Part shown: positions 35,342-44,152 of the stretch, one piece after another
Layout: each line of letters begins with the position of its first letter
Position numbering within the stretch: the stretch's first letter is position 1
NCBI GenBank assembly: GCA_020852515.1
Contig: JADZAS010000016.1
Span: 1-64,000 of the forward strand
Direction: 5' to 3'
From: Phycisphaerales bacterium
GTDB lineage: Bacteria; Planctomycetota; Phycisphaerae; Phycisphaerales; UBA5793
Length of the DNA: 64,000 bases
Program-made: the position numbers and the translations under genes
The notes under the pieces: model-generated
Database searches by the model: none
What the model saw: only the letters and a program-made list of their open reading frames with translations
What the model was told of the DNA's origin: nothing

Positions 35342-36580
35342 TCAAGCGACCCAGCACCACGGCAGGAATCGAAGTGCTGCGCCCGATTCGACGGTGTCGG
35401 CCTGGATCGGCAACTCGATCAGGCCATCGGTAGCGGCAGTGTGAATGAGATCGCCGCTGCCGGCCCAGTCGAGAACTTCCGCCTCGCCCGCGAGCCGACT
35501 CCAGGCTCCGGGTCGGAACGCCTGACGCCGAGCGTTTGGCCGCACGGGCGCACGGAGTCGGACCTTCGTCCAGGGCAGCGCTGGTGGCAGGCCAGCGAGG
35601 ACGCGAAGGATCGGCCAGAGAAACAGGTGCGCCGTGGCGAGCACCGATACAGGATTGCCCGGCAGCGCGACGACGAGTCTCCGACGATCGCCGCGCTCCG
35701 CGCAGCCGATGAAAATCGGTTTGCCCGGCTGAATTGCCGCGCCGCGGATCACTGTCTTGACTTCCGCGGCCTCGAACGCGGCATGGAAGCAGTCGCGCTC
35801 GCCGGCGCTGATGCCGCCGATGGTGACAAGCAGATCGTGATCGACCAACGCTTCAGCCACGGCTCGATCCGTCTCGTTCTGCTCATCGCGTACGTGCGCG
35901 GCGGAGCCGAGTTGCCCACCCATGGATTCGATGAGCGCCCGGAGCATCGACTGGCCCGAGTTGCGTATCTGGTGATCCAGCACGCGGGGCGCATCGGGTG
36001 AAAGCACTTCATCGCCGCTGGTCAGCAGCGCAACCACGGGCCGCCGGCGAACCGGCACCGACGTGCAGCCGACGGTCGCGAGAATTCCCAGATGCGGCGC
36101 GCCGAGCAGCGTTGCCGGCTTGAGCACTTCCTGGCCGGCCTTCGCATCCGCCGCCTGCCGGTGCACGTTGTCCCAAAGCTCGAGCGAGCTGATGGAAAAG
36201 CGCACCGGGTCGCCGCGATCGGACAGCTCATGCGGTATCACCGCGTCAGCATCGGGAGGAAGCGGCGCACCGGTTGCAATGCGCGCCGCCTGCCCCGGCG
36301 CGATGGGCGGCTGCTGCGCCGAGCCGGCCGCCACCATGCCCACCACGCGGAACGCCTCAATATGCCCGATGTCACTCGATCGCACCGCGTAGCCGTCCAT
36401 CGTCGCGCGGTTGAACGGCGGGTAATCTCGATCGGCGTGAACACCCTCCGCCAGCACTCGCCCGGCGGCTTCCGAGAGCGGTACGGGCTCGATCTGATCG
36501 AGGGGCGCGACGCATTGGAGCGCCTGGGACAGCGCGGTTGTGTAGTCGGGGAGATTGCCTGACGGGTGCGGCGTGGTCAT
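35342..36580 (-). CDS. moeA: Molybdopterin molybdenumtransferase
   Basis: 412 residues, the usual length. [18 protein letters not shown] is the family signature, followed by [45 protein letters not shown] (SxGxxD-type motif altered to SAGERD) and [18 protein letters not shown]. It inserts molybdate into adenylated molybdopterin in the last step of molybdenum cofactor synthesis. No other Mo-cofactor genes are present. It is divergent from queC with only 20 bases between the start codons. It has no Shine-Dalgarno; a TACGAT hexamer ends seven bases before the ATG on the minus strand, which suggests a leaderless mRNA. Confidence 0.93.
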   Translation of the reverse strand: MTTPHPSGNLPDYTTALSQALQCVAPLDQIEPVPLSEAAGRVLAEGVHADRDYPPFNRATMDGYAVRSSDIGHIEAFRVVGMVAAGSAQQPPIAPGQAARIATGAPLPPDADAVIPHELSDRGDPVRFSISSLELWDNVHRQAADAKAGQEVLKPATLLGAPHLGILATVGCTSVPVRRRPVVALLTSGDEVLSPDAPRVLDHQIRNSGQSMLRALIESMGGQLGSAAHVRDEQNETDRAVAEALVDHDLLVTIGGISAGERDCFHAAFEAAEVKTVIRGAAIQPGKPIFIGCAERGDRRRLVVALPGNPVSVLATAHLFLWPILRVLAGLPPALPWTKVRLRAPVRPNARRQAFRPGAWSRLAGEAEVLDWAGSGDLIHTAATDGLIELPIQADTVESGAALRFLPWCWVA

Positions 36581-36600
36581 CGGCCATATCGTATCGCCAG
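36581..36600. promoter_or_regulatory. Candidate overlapping divergent -10 elements between moeA and queC
   Basis: The 20-base gap holds TATCGT on the plus strand (36587-36592), ending 8 bases before the queC ATG, and TACGAT on the minus strand, ending 7 bases before the moeA ATG. The two hexamers overlap. Neither gene has a Shine-Dalgarno sequence. If real, polymerase could serve only one side at a time. Confidence 0.45.
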
Positions 36601-37329
36601 ATGCCAGCGACGCCGAAGCCGAACCGCGAACCGTCTGACGGAACTCAGGACAGAGCTGTCGTTCTGCTCTCAGGCGGACTCGACAGCGCCACGGTGCTCG
36701 CGATCGCGCGCCGCGACGGCTTTATGTGCCATGCGCTGAGCATCGACTATGGACAGCGGCACCGCTTCGAACTGGAATGTGCCGACCGGGTTGCCCGTGC
36801 GCTGGGCGCCATCGACCACAAAACAGTCGCCGTCGATCTGCGCGCCTTTGGCGGCTCGGCGCTCACCGCTGAAATCGATGTGCCCACGCATGAGCGCGTG
36901 GATGAGATTGGCAGCGCCATTCCTGTCACCTATGTGCCCGCGCGGAACCTCGTCTTGCTCTCGCTCGCCATCGCATACGCGGAGACACTGGGCGCCTCTG
37001 ACGTCTTCATCGGCGTCAATGCAGTGGATTACTCGGGTTATCCCGACTGCCGGCCGGCGTTCGTCAGCGCTTTCGAGAACGTGGCCAACCTCGCGACAAA
37101 GGCCGGCGTTGAAGGTCGGCGCCTGCACGTCAATACGCCGATTATCGAGATGAGCAAGGCGGAGATCATCCGCACGGGCACGCGCCTGGGCGTTGATTAC
37201 GCGCTGACGACCAGTTGCTACAACCCGCCGGCGCCGATGCTCGCATGCGGGCACTGCGATTCCTGCCTGCTGCGGCGGCAGGGATTTGAGCAGGCGCGCG
37301 TGCCTGACCCGACGCGCTATGCCGGCTGA
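36601..37329 (+). CDS. queC: 7-cyano-7-deazaguanine synthase
   Basis: 242 residues from the ATG at 36601. [17 protein letters not shown] is the PP-loop ATP site, [12 protein letters not shown] the conserved second block, and the C-terminus has [17 protein letters not shown], which with the Cys before it gives the four zinc ligands. It converts 7-carboxy-7-deazaguanine to preQ0 in queuosine synthesis. No queD, queE or queF is in the window and no preQ1 riboswitch is seen. The first ~18 residues are a non-conserved polar extension. The 3' end overlaps the convergent E1-alpha gene by 13 bases. Confidence 0.95.
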   Translation: MPATPKPNREPSDGTQDRAVVLLSGGLDSATVLAIARRDGFMCHALSIDYGQRHRFELECADRVARALGAIDHKTVAVDLRAFGGSALTAEIDVPTHERVDEIGSAIPVTYVPARNLVLLSLAIAYAETLGASDVFIGVNAVDYSGYPDCRPAFVSAFENVANLATKAGVEGRRLHVNTPIIEMSKAEIIRTGTRLGVDYALTTSCYNPPAPMLACGHCDSCLLRRQGFEQARVPDPTRYAG

Positions 37330-38417
37330 ACCTGGTCGCGCAGCGAAAGCGAATTCGTGCGCATTGTCTCGCGCTGCTCGGCGAGTGTCGCGGGCGGTTT
37401 GGCGAAGGTGTAGTTGAAGATGTCTGAGGCGTCCGGCTTGGCGATGCCTTCCGCGCGGGCGACCACTCCGCTGACGTGTTCCTTCGCACGGGCCTCGAGC
37501 GCCTGCTGCTTCGAATCGTCCCACGCGCTTTGCGATTGCAGGTACATTCGAAGGCGCGTCAGCGGGTCGCGCTTCGTCCACGCTTCGAGTTCCTTGGGGT
37601 CGCGGTAGCGCCTGGCGTCGTCAGCGGTGGTGTGATCGCCCATGCGATACGTCACGCCCTCGATGAACGTCACTTTGAAATCGTTGCGGGCCCGATCGAG
37701 CGCCTCGCGCACGACTTTGACGACGGCGAAGATGTCGTTGCCATCCACCTGCACGCAATGTGCCCCATAGGCGAGGCCGCGCTGGGCGACCGTTTCGCCG
37801 CCGACGTTGCGTTTGCGGGGCGTGGAGATGGCCCAGCCGTTGTTCTGGCAGAAGAAGACGACGGGCAGTTCAAGCGTGGTGGCGAAGTTCATCGCCTCGT
37901 GAAAGTCGCCCTCACTGCTGCCTCCGTCGCCAAAGAACGTGACAGCCGCTGAGCCGTCGTCGCGATACTTTCCGGCCCACGCCAGACCGCAGGCGTGGAG
38001 CATCTGCGTGCCGATGGGCACGGAGAGCGGCAGCGTCCGCATGCCGTCGGGGATCTTGTTGCCGCGCTCATCCCCCATCCAGTGCCAGAAGACGTACTCC
38101 ATGGGCAGACCGCGCCAGAACATTCCGGCGTTCTCGCGGTAGGCCGGAACGAACCAGTCGCGGTCGTCCATGGCATATGCCGCGCCAGTGCTGGTGGCCT
38201 CCTGTCCCCAGTTCTGCGGGTAGGTGCCCATGCGGCCTGAGCGCTGGAGTTTGAACGCGACCATGTCGTACTCGCGACAGATCGTCATGTGCTCGTAGAG
38301 CGCCACGGTGTCGTCGAGCGGAATGATGTCCTTGCCGAGTTTGGCGTCGAATTTGCCGTTCTCGTCGAGGATGGAAATGCGCTCGATGGTCGCGCTGTAG
38401 ACCTTCTCAACCGGCAT
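37317..38417 (-). CDS. 2-oxo acid dehydrogenase E1 component, alpha subunit
   Basis: 366 residues from the ATG at 38417 with GGGGAACGA before it; it overlaps the leucine dehydrogenase stop by 11 bases. The ThDP/Mg motif is complete: [19 protein letters not shown] to [31 protein letters not shown] is the phosphorylation-loop region and reads more like branched-chain 2-oxoacid dehydrogenase than pyruvate dehydrogenase. With leucine dehydrogenase directly upstream, oxidative decarboxylation of branched-chain 2-oxoacids is likely. The beta subunit, E2 and E3 are not beside it, so the complex must be completed by genes elsewhere. PdhA function cannot be excluded. Confidence 0.88.
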   Translation of the reverse strand: MPVEKVYSATIERISILDENGKFDAKLGKDIIPLDDTVALYEHMTICREYDMVAFKLQRSGRMGTYPQNWGQEATSTGAAYAMDDRDWFVPAYRENAGMFWRGLPMEYVFWHWMGDERGNKIPDGMRTLPLSVPIGTQMLHACGLAWAGKYRDDGSAAVTFFGDGGSSEGDFHEAMNFATTLELPVVFFCQNNGWAISTPRKRNVGGETVAQRGLAYGAHCVQVDGNDIFAVVKVVREALDRARNDFKVTFIEGVTYRMGDHTTADDARRYRDPKELEAWTKRDPLTRLRMYLQSQSAWDDSKQQALEARAKEHVSGVVARAEGIAKPDASDIFNYTFAKPPATLAEQRETMRTNSLSLRDQVQPA

Positions 38418-39483
38418 GAATCGTTCCCCGGGCCGGCTGGTTCGGAATGCCATTGTCGATCACGCTGCGAGCGTAGTCCACCGCTGCGGCATGGTTGGAC
38501 TGCAGCGTGCGCCCGCGATCGAGAATCTTGAGCGTGGTCGACTCGATGTCGGCGATCTTTCGCGCCAGTTGCTCGGCGGTGTACTCGAGCCAGAGTCCGG
38601 CGAGTTGGATCAATCCACCGGCGTTGACGACGAAGTCGGGGCAGTAGAGCACGTTGCGCGCCATCAGTGCGGATGAATCCTCAAACGGATCGTCGAGCAC
38701 GTTGTTGGCGGCCCCGCAGATGATGGGCGCCTGGATGTCGGCGATGTTGGTACCGTTGATTACGCCGCCCAGAGCGCAGGGGCAGAGAATGTCGCAAGGC
38801 GTGGCGAGGATGTGATCGACATTGACGACCTCAACGCCCAGCTGCTGCTTGGCGAGATCGAGGCGGTCTGGCGAGATATCGGCGGCTTTGACGCTGGCGC
38901 CCTCGCCGATCACGATCCGGGCCACATTCCAGCCGACGTGCCCCATCCCCTGAATGGCAATGGTCTTGTCCTTGAAGGTGGGATCCTGGCCGAGGAATCG
39001 CATGGCGGCGAGCATGCCGTTGACGACGCCGCGCGCCGTGTGCGGCGACGGATCGCCGCCGCGCGATTTCTTCTCGCCTCCCATGACAAAGCGGGTCTCT
39101 TCGGCCATCCAGTCAATGTACTGCTCATCGACTCCGACGTCTTCGGCGGCGATGTAGTCGCCGCGCAAAGTATCGACGGCGCGGCCCATGGCGCGGGCGG
39201 CGACCTCGCGCGGCTCGGCCCGGGCGGCATCGAGCATGATCACGCTCTTGGCCCCGCCCATGGGCAGGTGCGACACCGCCGCCTTGTAGGTCATCGCTTC
39301 GCTCAGGCGCAGCACATCCTCGAGCGCATCATCTTCGGACGCGTAATGCCATCGCCGCACCCCGCCCAGCGCCGGGCCAAGCGTGGTGCTGTGAATGGCG
39401 ATAATGGCGCGGAGCCCGGCGGGGCGATTCTGCACAAAGAGCACCCGCTCGTGTCCGCGATTGGCCATGCGTTCGAAGACCAT
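38407..39483 (-). CDS. Leucine (Glu/Leu/Phe/Val) dehydrogenase
   Basis: 358 residues from an ATG with GAGGAG at good distance. IHSTTLGPALGGVRRW is the substrate-binding start, and LSEAMTYKAAVSHLPMGGAKSVI carries the two conserved lysines. IAIQGMGHVGWNVARIV is the NAD-binding GxGxxG and CALGGVINGTNI and GAANNVL are late family blocks. Length and motifs fit leucine/valine dehydrogenase rather than glutamate dehydrogenase. It deaminates branched-chain amino acids to 2-oxoacids with NAD. Translationally coupled to the E1-alpha gene downstream, it feeds the next enzyme. It is one unit of the amino acid and acyl-CoA catabolic block that extends to 45.9 kb. Confidence 0.93.
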   Translation of the reverse strand: MVFERMANRGHERVLFVQNRPAGLRAIIAIHSTTLGPALGGVRRWHYASEDDALEDVLRLSEAMTYKAAVSHLPMGGAKSVIMLDAARAEPREVAARAMGRAVDTLRGDYIAAEDVGVDEQYIDWMAEETRFVMGGEKKSRGGDPSPHTARGVVNGMLAAMRFLGQDPTFKDKTIAIQGMGHVGWNVARIVIGEGASVKAADISPDRLDLAKQQLGVEVVNVDHILATPCDILCPCALGGVINGTNIADIQAPIICGAANNVLDDPFEDSSALMARNVLYCPDFVVNAGGLIQLAGLWLEYTAEQLARKIADIESTTLKILDRGRTLQSNHAAAVDYARSVIDNGIPNQPARGTIHAG

Positions 39484-39552
39484 CCCAAACTCCTCTGCAA
39501 TCGTCGTTGATCAGCCGCACCCGCTCGAAACGGTGGAGCGAGCGTCATCAGT

Positions 39553-41490
39553 CTAGGCGTTCCGGACCTGTTCACCAGTGAGCGATCCGCTGCCGAACTG
39601 CGGTATGCCGTCCTGCTTCATTTCGCGGCCGGTTCCGCGGGCGTTGGGCGACTTCTCCGGGATCGCGAACTGGTCGTTGGACAGGCCGTCGATGAACTTG
39701 CGGATCACGGGAATCGACGATCGCAGCGTCTCGTCGATGTTGTCGCGCAAGTGACGGATCTCGTCGCGAATCTGCAGGTCGGCGTGCTTGAGGAAGTAGC
39801 CGCCCGCGGCCATCTCGTATTCCACTTCGCCGGCGTCGTGGTTCGACCGCAGCGTGCGATCAAGCCGGCTGAGCACGGCCGCCGAGGCGTAGAGATAGAG
39901 GGCGCACATGCTCAGGCGCTTCTGGGTGCACTCGCGCGAGATGATCTTCTCCTCGTGCTCTTTCATCATGAGCTTGACCTGGTGCGAGAATTCGCGGACG
40001 TTGTTCTCGAACGTGGTCTGGTGTTCGACGAGTTGCGGGCTCAGGCGCGTGACCGAGGGAGCCGCCGACCGCAGGCCCAGGAACATCTCGGCGCCGATCT
40101 TCGTCGCTGCGCCCCAGAAGCCGGGCTTGAGCGCGTTGTCCTTGACATTGATGAGATACTCGCCGAGTTGCTTGCTGCCGTAGGCGAACACGAACGAGTG
40201 CATGACTTCGTTGGCGCCTTCGACGATGCTGTTGATGCGGCTGTCGCGCCAGATGCGCTCGATGTAGTTCTCGGTCATCTGCGACTCGCCGCCCATGACC
40301 TGCACGGCCCGATCGACGGTGCGGAAGCCCCACTCAGAGCAGAAGATCTTGCAGATCGCCGTTTCGAGCATCACATCCGGATCGTCGCGGTCGAGAATGC
40401 CCGTGGTGAGATAGAGCACGGCATCCATGGCGTAGACGAACGAAGCCATGTCGAGCAGGTACTCCTGCACGAGTTCGAAATCGCCGATGGGCCGGTCGAA
40501 CTGGAAGCGCGTCTGGGCCCACTTGCCGGCCTGGAGGTAGGCCGCGCGGGCGCCCCCGAGCATCCCGGCCGACAGCGTGCACCGGCCGTAGTTCAGGCAG
40601 GTCAGCGCGACGTTGAGACCGCGGCCCTCCTGGTGGAGCAGGTTGGCGCGGGGAACCTTGACATTGGTAAAGCGGATGCGCGCCTGCCAAGTGCCTCTGA
40701 TCGAGCACTTGCTGCGATTGCGGCTGAAGATGTCCACGCCGGGCATGTCGGGTGTGACGATGAGCGCGGTGACCTTCTCCTTGACCTTGCCGCTCTTGGG
40801 ATCGGTGATCGGCTGCTTGGCCATCACGGTAAACATGCCCGAGAGCGCGCCCGACGTGGCCCATTTCTTCTCGCCGTTGAGGATGTAGTGGCTGCCGTCT
40901 TCGCTCAGTCGGCAGGTCGTCTCCTGGCCGCCGGCGTCGCAGCCGACGTTCGGCTCAGAGAGGCAGAAGGCCGAAAGCATGTCGTTGGCCAGATGCGGCA
41001 GCCAGTGGCGCTTCTGCTCTTCACTGCCGTAGAGCACGACCGCCTTGCAGCCGATGGACTGGTGGGCGGAAACGAGCACGGCGGTCGAGCCGCAGCTCTG
41101 CCCGATGCGCTCAAGGGCGCGGTTGTAGCTGGTCACGCCGTATCCACCGCCGCCATACTCCTTGGGGATGATCATCCCAAGCACGCCGATCTTAAAGAGA
41201 CGGTCGATGCACCACTGCGGGATCTCCTGGTCACGATCGATTTGCACTGCCGGGTGTTCGTTCTTGAGGTAGTCGTCAAGTTCGGCGAGCAACTGGTCGC
41301 AGCGCGCGGTTTCCTCGGCGCTGACGGCGGGATAGGGAAACGCGAGTTCTTCGCGGATGTTGCCCCAGAAGAAGTTCTTGACCAGCCCCATGGTTTCGGG
41401 ATCGGGGCCGAGCATCTCCTCCGCCTGGCGGATCTGCTTGCGATCCTTTTCGGAGATTCCCTTCATGCTGCTCAACGAACTGGTGGCCAT
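39553..41490 (-). CDS. Acyl-CoA dehydrogenase, long form with C-terminal extension
   Basis: 645 residues from the ATG at 41490, with a strong AAAAGGAGC site; the extra upstream codons are not needed. Family blocks: YGGGGYGVTSYNRALERIGQSCGSTAVLVSAHQS, LSEPNVGCDAGGQETTC, GEKKWATSGALSGMFTV, then CLNYGRCTLSAGMLGGARAA, FDRPIGDFELVQEYLLDMA and QVMGGESQMTENYIERIWRDSRI. The ~200-residue C-terminal extension beyond the usual 380-residue core marks the VLCAD/ACAD9-like or MmgC-long type. It makes trans-2-enoyl-CoA with FAD. It sits between leucine dehydrogenase and the crotonase genes, so the substrate could be a branched or a long acyl-CoA. An electron-transfer flavoprotein must come from elsewhere. 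Confidence 0.93.
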   Translation of the reverse strand: MATSSLSSMKGISEKDRKQIRQAEEMLGPDPETMGLVKNFFWGNIREELAFPYPAVSAEETARCDQLLAELDDYLKNEHPAVQIDRDQEIPQWCIDRLFKIGVLGMIIPKEYGGGGYGVTSYNRALERIGQSCGSTAVLVSAHQSIGCKAVVLYGSEEQKRHWLPHLANDMLSAFCLSEPNVGCDAGGQETTCRLSEDGSHYILNGEKKWATSGALSGMFTVMAKQPITDPKSGKVKEKVTALIVTPDMPGVDIFSRNRSKCSIRGTWQARIRFTNVKVPRANLLHQEGRGLNVALTCLNYGRCTLSAGMLGGARAAYLQAGKWAQTRFQFDRPIGDFELVQEYLLDMASFVYAMDAVLYLTTGILDRDDPDVMLETAICKIFCSEWGFRTVDRAVQVMGGESQMTENYIERIWRDSRINSIVEGANEVMHSFVFAYGSKQLGEYLINVKDNALKPGFWGAATKIGAEMFLGLRSAAPSVTRLSPQLVEHQTTFENNVREFSHQVKLMMKEHEEKIISRECTQKRLSMCALYLYASAAVLSRLDRTLRSNHDAGEVEYEMAAGGYFLKHADLQIRDEIRHLRDNIDETLRSSIPVIRKFIDGLSNDQFAIPEKSPNARGTGREMKQDGIPQFGSGSLTGEQVRNA

Positions 41491-41562
41491 GATTGCTCCT
41501 TTTCGGTCCGCCTGCGCACGTGCAGGCACGAAGTGGGCGCGACCCCGCAGAAAATCGCCTTG

Positions 41563-42525
41563 TCAATCCGATCGATTCGGCGAAGTCAATGACGCGCCGA
41601 GGGTCTCGTCAGCATATCGCGCCAACGGCGCGCTTGAAAGTCGGCGGGCAAGCGAGCGGCCGAACGCGGCAACGAGCGCCCGGCGAAGGAGGGATCGATC
41701 CTCCAGCAATCCGTCGTTCAGAAGCGTTGCTGCGGCCTGCATGGCGCTGTGTAAGAAATATCCCTCCCGCACCCCCGCCGCAATAAGGTCATTTCCGCAA
41801 TTCGCCGCGAACGCCGCTGAGAGTTCGTCAGACGCGTCTGACGCGTAGATGCTCTCGATGCCAACCGCTTGCTCAGCGCGACCAAACGCCTGAGCCAGCC
41901 GGCGCAGCCCGATGCGATCGATCTCGCGAAGCGGCGACCAGGGCAGTTGAGCCGCACGCGCGGAGCGATCCACCTCGGCCGGTCGGCCGGTCCGTCTGGC
42001 CAGGTTCCAGGACTCGATCAGGACGCTGCCCTGCAGGCGCGTCAGCGCGCTGGGGCCGCCGCCTTGCTCGACCAGCACGCTCCAGCCGGCTTCGCGAGCG
42101 AGGCCCCAGGCCGTCTGCCGCGTCGCTTCGCACGTTTTCGGGCCGGGAATGATTTCGCATGTACTGGCGTGTGCGGTCCATGGCGGCACAAGGCTGATGA
42201 GCCGGGCCGGATGGGTGACGCTGCCGGCGATCTCGCCATGGGCGAGAACCGGGGAGGTGGAGATGATCACGGCGTCGTCGGGCGCGATGGCGCTGATGGC
42301 CCGCAGGGCTGCGAGCTGCTCGTAGCGCGCCTCGCCGGCGGCCTCCATGTAGATCGCGCCGGCCGGGGCCGGACTCGCGTCGTCCGGCGATGCGAATCGC
42401 CAGTGCCCGGCGAGCGCGCGCCTGAGCAATTCCGCCCGGGCGCCGCAGCCGGCGAGAACGATGCAATTCGGGTTCACCCCCGATCGGTCGCACCGTGTCT
42501 CGAGCCGCTCGCCGTGGGTGTTCAC
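41563..42525 (-). CDS. Divergent 3-hydroxyacyl-CoA dehydrogenase-like protein, probably degenerate
   Basis: About 320 residues from the GTG at 42525, with a perfect GGAGGAATC before it; the longer frame is antiparallel to the crotonase gene. PNCIVLAGCGARAELLRRAL is a Rossmann-like start with GCG in place of GxGxxG. SAIAPDDAVIISTSPVLAHGEIAGSV matches the NTSSL...EIA region. ARLISLVPPWTAHASTCEIIPGPKTCEATRQTAWGLAREAGW resembles the ..HFFNP...EVI.G..T......A...GK segment, but the catalytic His-Phe-Asn-Pro is replaced by VPPWTAH. A C-terminal helical domain is present. Seen in an operon beside a canonical paralogue (45075-45938), it may be a non-catalytic partner or a decaying copy. Confidence 0.65.
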   Translation of the reverse strand: MNTHGERLETRCDRSGVNPNCIVLAGCGARAELLRRALAGHWRFASPDDASPAPAGAIYMEAAGEARYEQLAALRAISAIAPDDAVIISTSPVLAHGEIAGSVTHPARLISLVPPWTAHASTCEIIPGPKTCEATRQTAWGLAREAGWSVLVEQGGGPSALTRLQGSVLIESWNLARRTGRPAEVDRSARAAQLPWSPLREIDRIGLRRLAQAFGRAEQAVGIESIYASDASDELSAAFAANCGNDLIAAGVREGYFLHSAMQAAATLLNDGLLEDRSLLRRALVAAFGRSLARRLSSAPLARYADETLGASLTSPNRSD

Positions 42526-42547
42526 GATTCCTCCGCTGCTTCTGGCC

Positions 42548-43306
42548 TCAATCGCCCGCACCGAACAGTTTGCCGAGGCGGGTGAGCGCTTCCTCGCCCT
42601 GGACGATCTCCGCGGAGATGCGCGCGGCCTTGTCGAGGACGTCATCCTCCATCGAGCCGTCGAGTTCGTTGAGCCAGTTCTTGGTGACCGCCATGGCGCG
42701 CGGGCCGCCCTTTGCCAGCGCTGCAGCGAACTGAAGCGCTTCGCTCTCAAGCGACTCACGGTCGACTAGGTGCGTGATGAGACCGAGTTCGAGCGCGCGC
42801 TGACCGGCCATGGTCCCGCCCGCGAGCAGGACCTGCCTCGCGCGACCAGAGCCAAGTTTGCGCACCAACCATGGCGCAACAACCGCAGGGCACACGCCGA
42901 GATCGACTTCGGGATAGCCGATGCGCGCTTCGGCGTGGCTGAACGCGAAGTCGCAGACCGACATGAGACCGCAGCCGCCCCCCACCGCCGCACCCTGCAC
43001 GCAGGCGATCGTGGGCTTGGGCGCCCGGCGGATCTCGCGCAGCAGCAGACTGATGAGCATGAGCAGTTCGCCCATTGCCGGCGGGTCCTTGAGCAGGGCC
43101 TTCAGATCCATCCCGGCGCAAAACGCCTTGCCTTCCCCGCTGATGATGATGACGCGCACGTCTTCGGAGGCGGCGAGCGGCGCCAGCGCCTGCCGCGCTT
43201 CGCTGAGTAAGTCTCTGCTCAGCGCGTTTCGCGCCTCGGGGCGATAGAGGCGCAGCTCGGCAACGGCGCCGTTTTCGTGCTGAATGACTTGAACCAGATC
43301 GGACAT
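42548..43306 (-). CDS. Enoyl-CoA hydratase/isomerase family protein (crotonase fold), copy 1
   Basis: About 252 residues from the ATG at 43306, chosen because MSDLVQVIQHENGAVAELRLYRPEARNAL is the typical family start; three further in-frame starts lie within the previous 48 bases. IISGEGKAFCAGMDLKAL and VQGAAVGGGCGLMSVCDFAF form the oxyanion hole. Of the two catalytic Glu of classical hydratases, the first (GGGCE) is Gly here, while the second is present in GYPEVDLGVCP. It therefore may be a hydratase with a single acid/base, or an isomerase or another crotonase. It is followed after 22 bases by the divergent dehydrogenase-like gene. Confidence 0.87.
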   Translation of the reverse strand: MSDLVQVIQHENGAVAELRLYRPEARNALSRDLLSEARQALAPLAASEDVRVIIISGEGKAFCAGMDLKALLKDPPAMGELLMLISLLLREIRRAPKPTIACVQGAAVGGGCGLMSVCDFAFSHAEARIGYPEVDLGVCPAVVAPWLVRKLGSGRARQVLLAGGTMAGQRALELGLITHLVDRESLESEALQFAAALAKGGPRAMAVTKNWLNELDGSMEDDVLDKAARISAEIVQGEEALTRLGKLFGAGD

Positions 43307-43354
43307 GCGGGCCATTCTAGGGGTCATGGGCGCGACACGAAACCGCAACGACAC

Positions 43355-44119
43355 TCAGCGAAGATCGCGCCGAAGGCTCCAGAACGCCTGCACGAGGCGC
43401 TGAGCCTCCGGCTCGACGGCCGCCGCAGCAGAGGCCGCGGTAGACCGCTCAAACGGCGCATCTTCGAGCGAGCCGTCGAGTTCACTGATCCACCGCTTGG
43501 TGGCTCGCAGCGCGACCTGGCCCTTGCCGGCCAGTGACTCGCACAAGCGCCGGGCCGCATCATCGATTCCCGTCCCGGCATGCAAGAGGTGCGAAACCAG
43601 CCCGAGCCGCGCTGCCTCAGCCCCGTCGATGATCTGGCCGCCCATGAGCATCGAGCGACAGCGACCGTCGCCGATCAACTGCCGCAACGTGGGAATGCTC
43701 ACGGCGGGCGACACTCCGATGCGATGCACGGGATAGCCGAACTGCGACTGCGGCGAAGCGACGACGAAGTCGCACGCAGACACGATGGCGCACCCGCCAG
43801 CCAGCGCGGCGCCCTGAACCGCGGCCACCACGACCTGAGGCACGCGGCGCAAAGCGCGCGCGATGGCGCCAAGTTGCTCGATGTACCGCCCCATGAGACC
43901 CGGCTGAGCAACCGCGTCGGCGAGATCGAAGCCAGCGCAGAACGAGGGGCCGTTGCCGCGGAGAAGCACGACGCCCCCATCGCCGGAGGCGATTTCCTCG
44001 AGCGCATCGATCATGCGGCTCATCATCCCGGACGTCAGCGCGTTGCGCTGCTCGGGTCGATTCAGCGTGAGAACGCTTACTGTGCCGGACAGATCGACAT
44101 CAACGAGATCGGCGGCCAT
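43355..44119 (-). CDS. Enoyl-CoA hydratase/isomerase family protein (crotonase fold), copy 2, lacking both catalytic Glu
   Basis: 254 residues with the usual start TVSVLTLNRPEQRNALTSGM. The oxyanion-hole blocks are GNGPSFCAGFDLADAV and VQGAALAGGCAIVSACDFVV. At the two catalytic positions the sequence has GGCA (expected GGGCE) and FGYPVHRIGVSP (expected FG.PEV.LG), so neither acid/base Glu is kept. The fold and CoA site should be intact. It might catalyse a reaction that needs no such Glu, or be regulatory. It sits immediately before copy 1, with which it shares only moderate similarity, so they are old paralogues. Confidence 0.85.
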   Translation of the reverse strand: MAADLVDVDLSGTVSVLTLNRPEQRNALTSGMMSRMIDALEEIASGDGGVVLLRGNGPSFCAGFDLADAVAQPGLMGRYIEQLGAIARALRRVPQVVVAAVQGAALAGGCAIVSACDFVVASPQSQFGYPVHRIGVSPAVSIPTLRQLIGDGRCRSMLMGGQIIDGAEAARLGLVSHLLHAGTGIDDAARRLCESLAGKGQVALRATKRWISELDGSLEDAPFERSTAASAAAAVEPEAQRLVQAFWSLRRDLR

Positions 44120-44152
44120 GGCCGTTCATCTTGGCCGCGCACCCGCAGCGAA

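Noticed and set aside
39751-41592. Plus-strand open frame of 613 codons
   Set aside because: Antisense to a clear acyl-CoA dehydrogenase; no family features.
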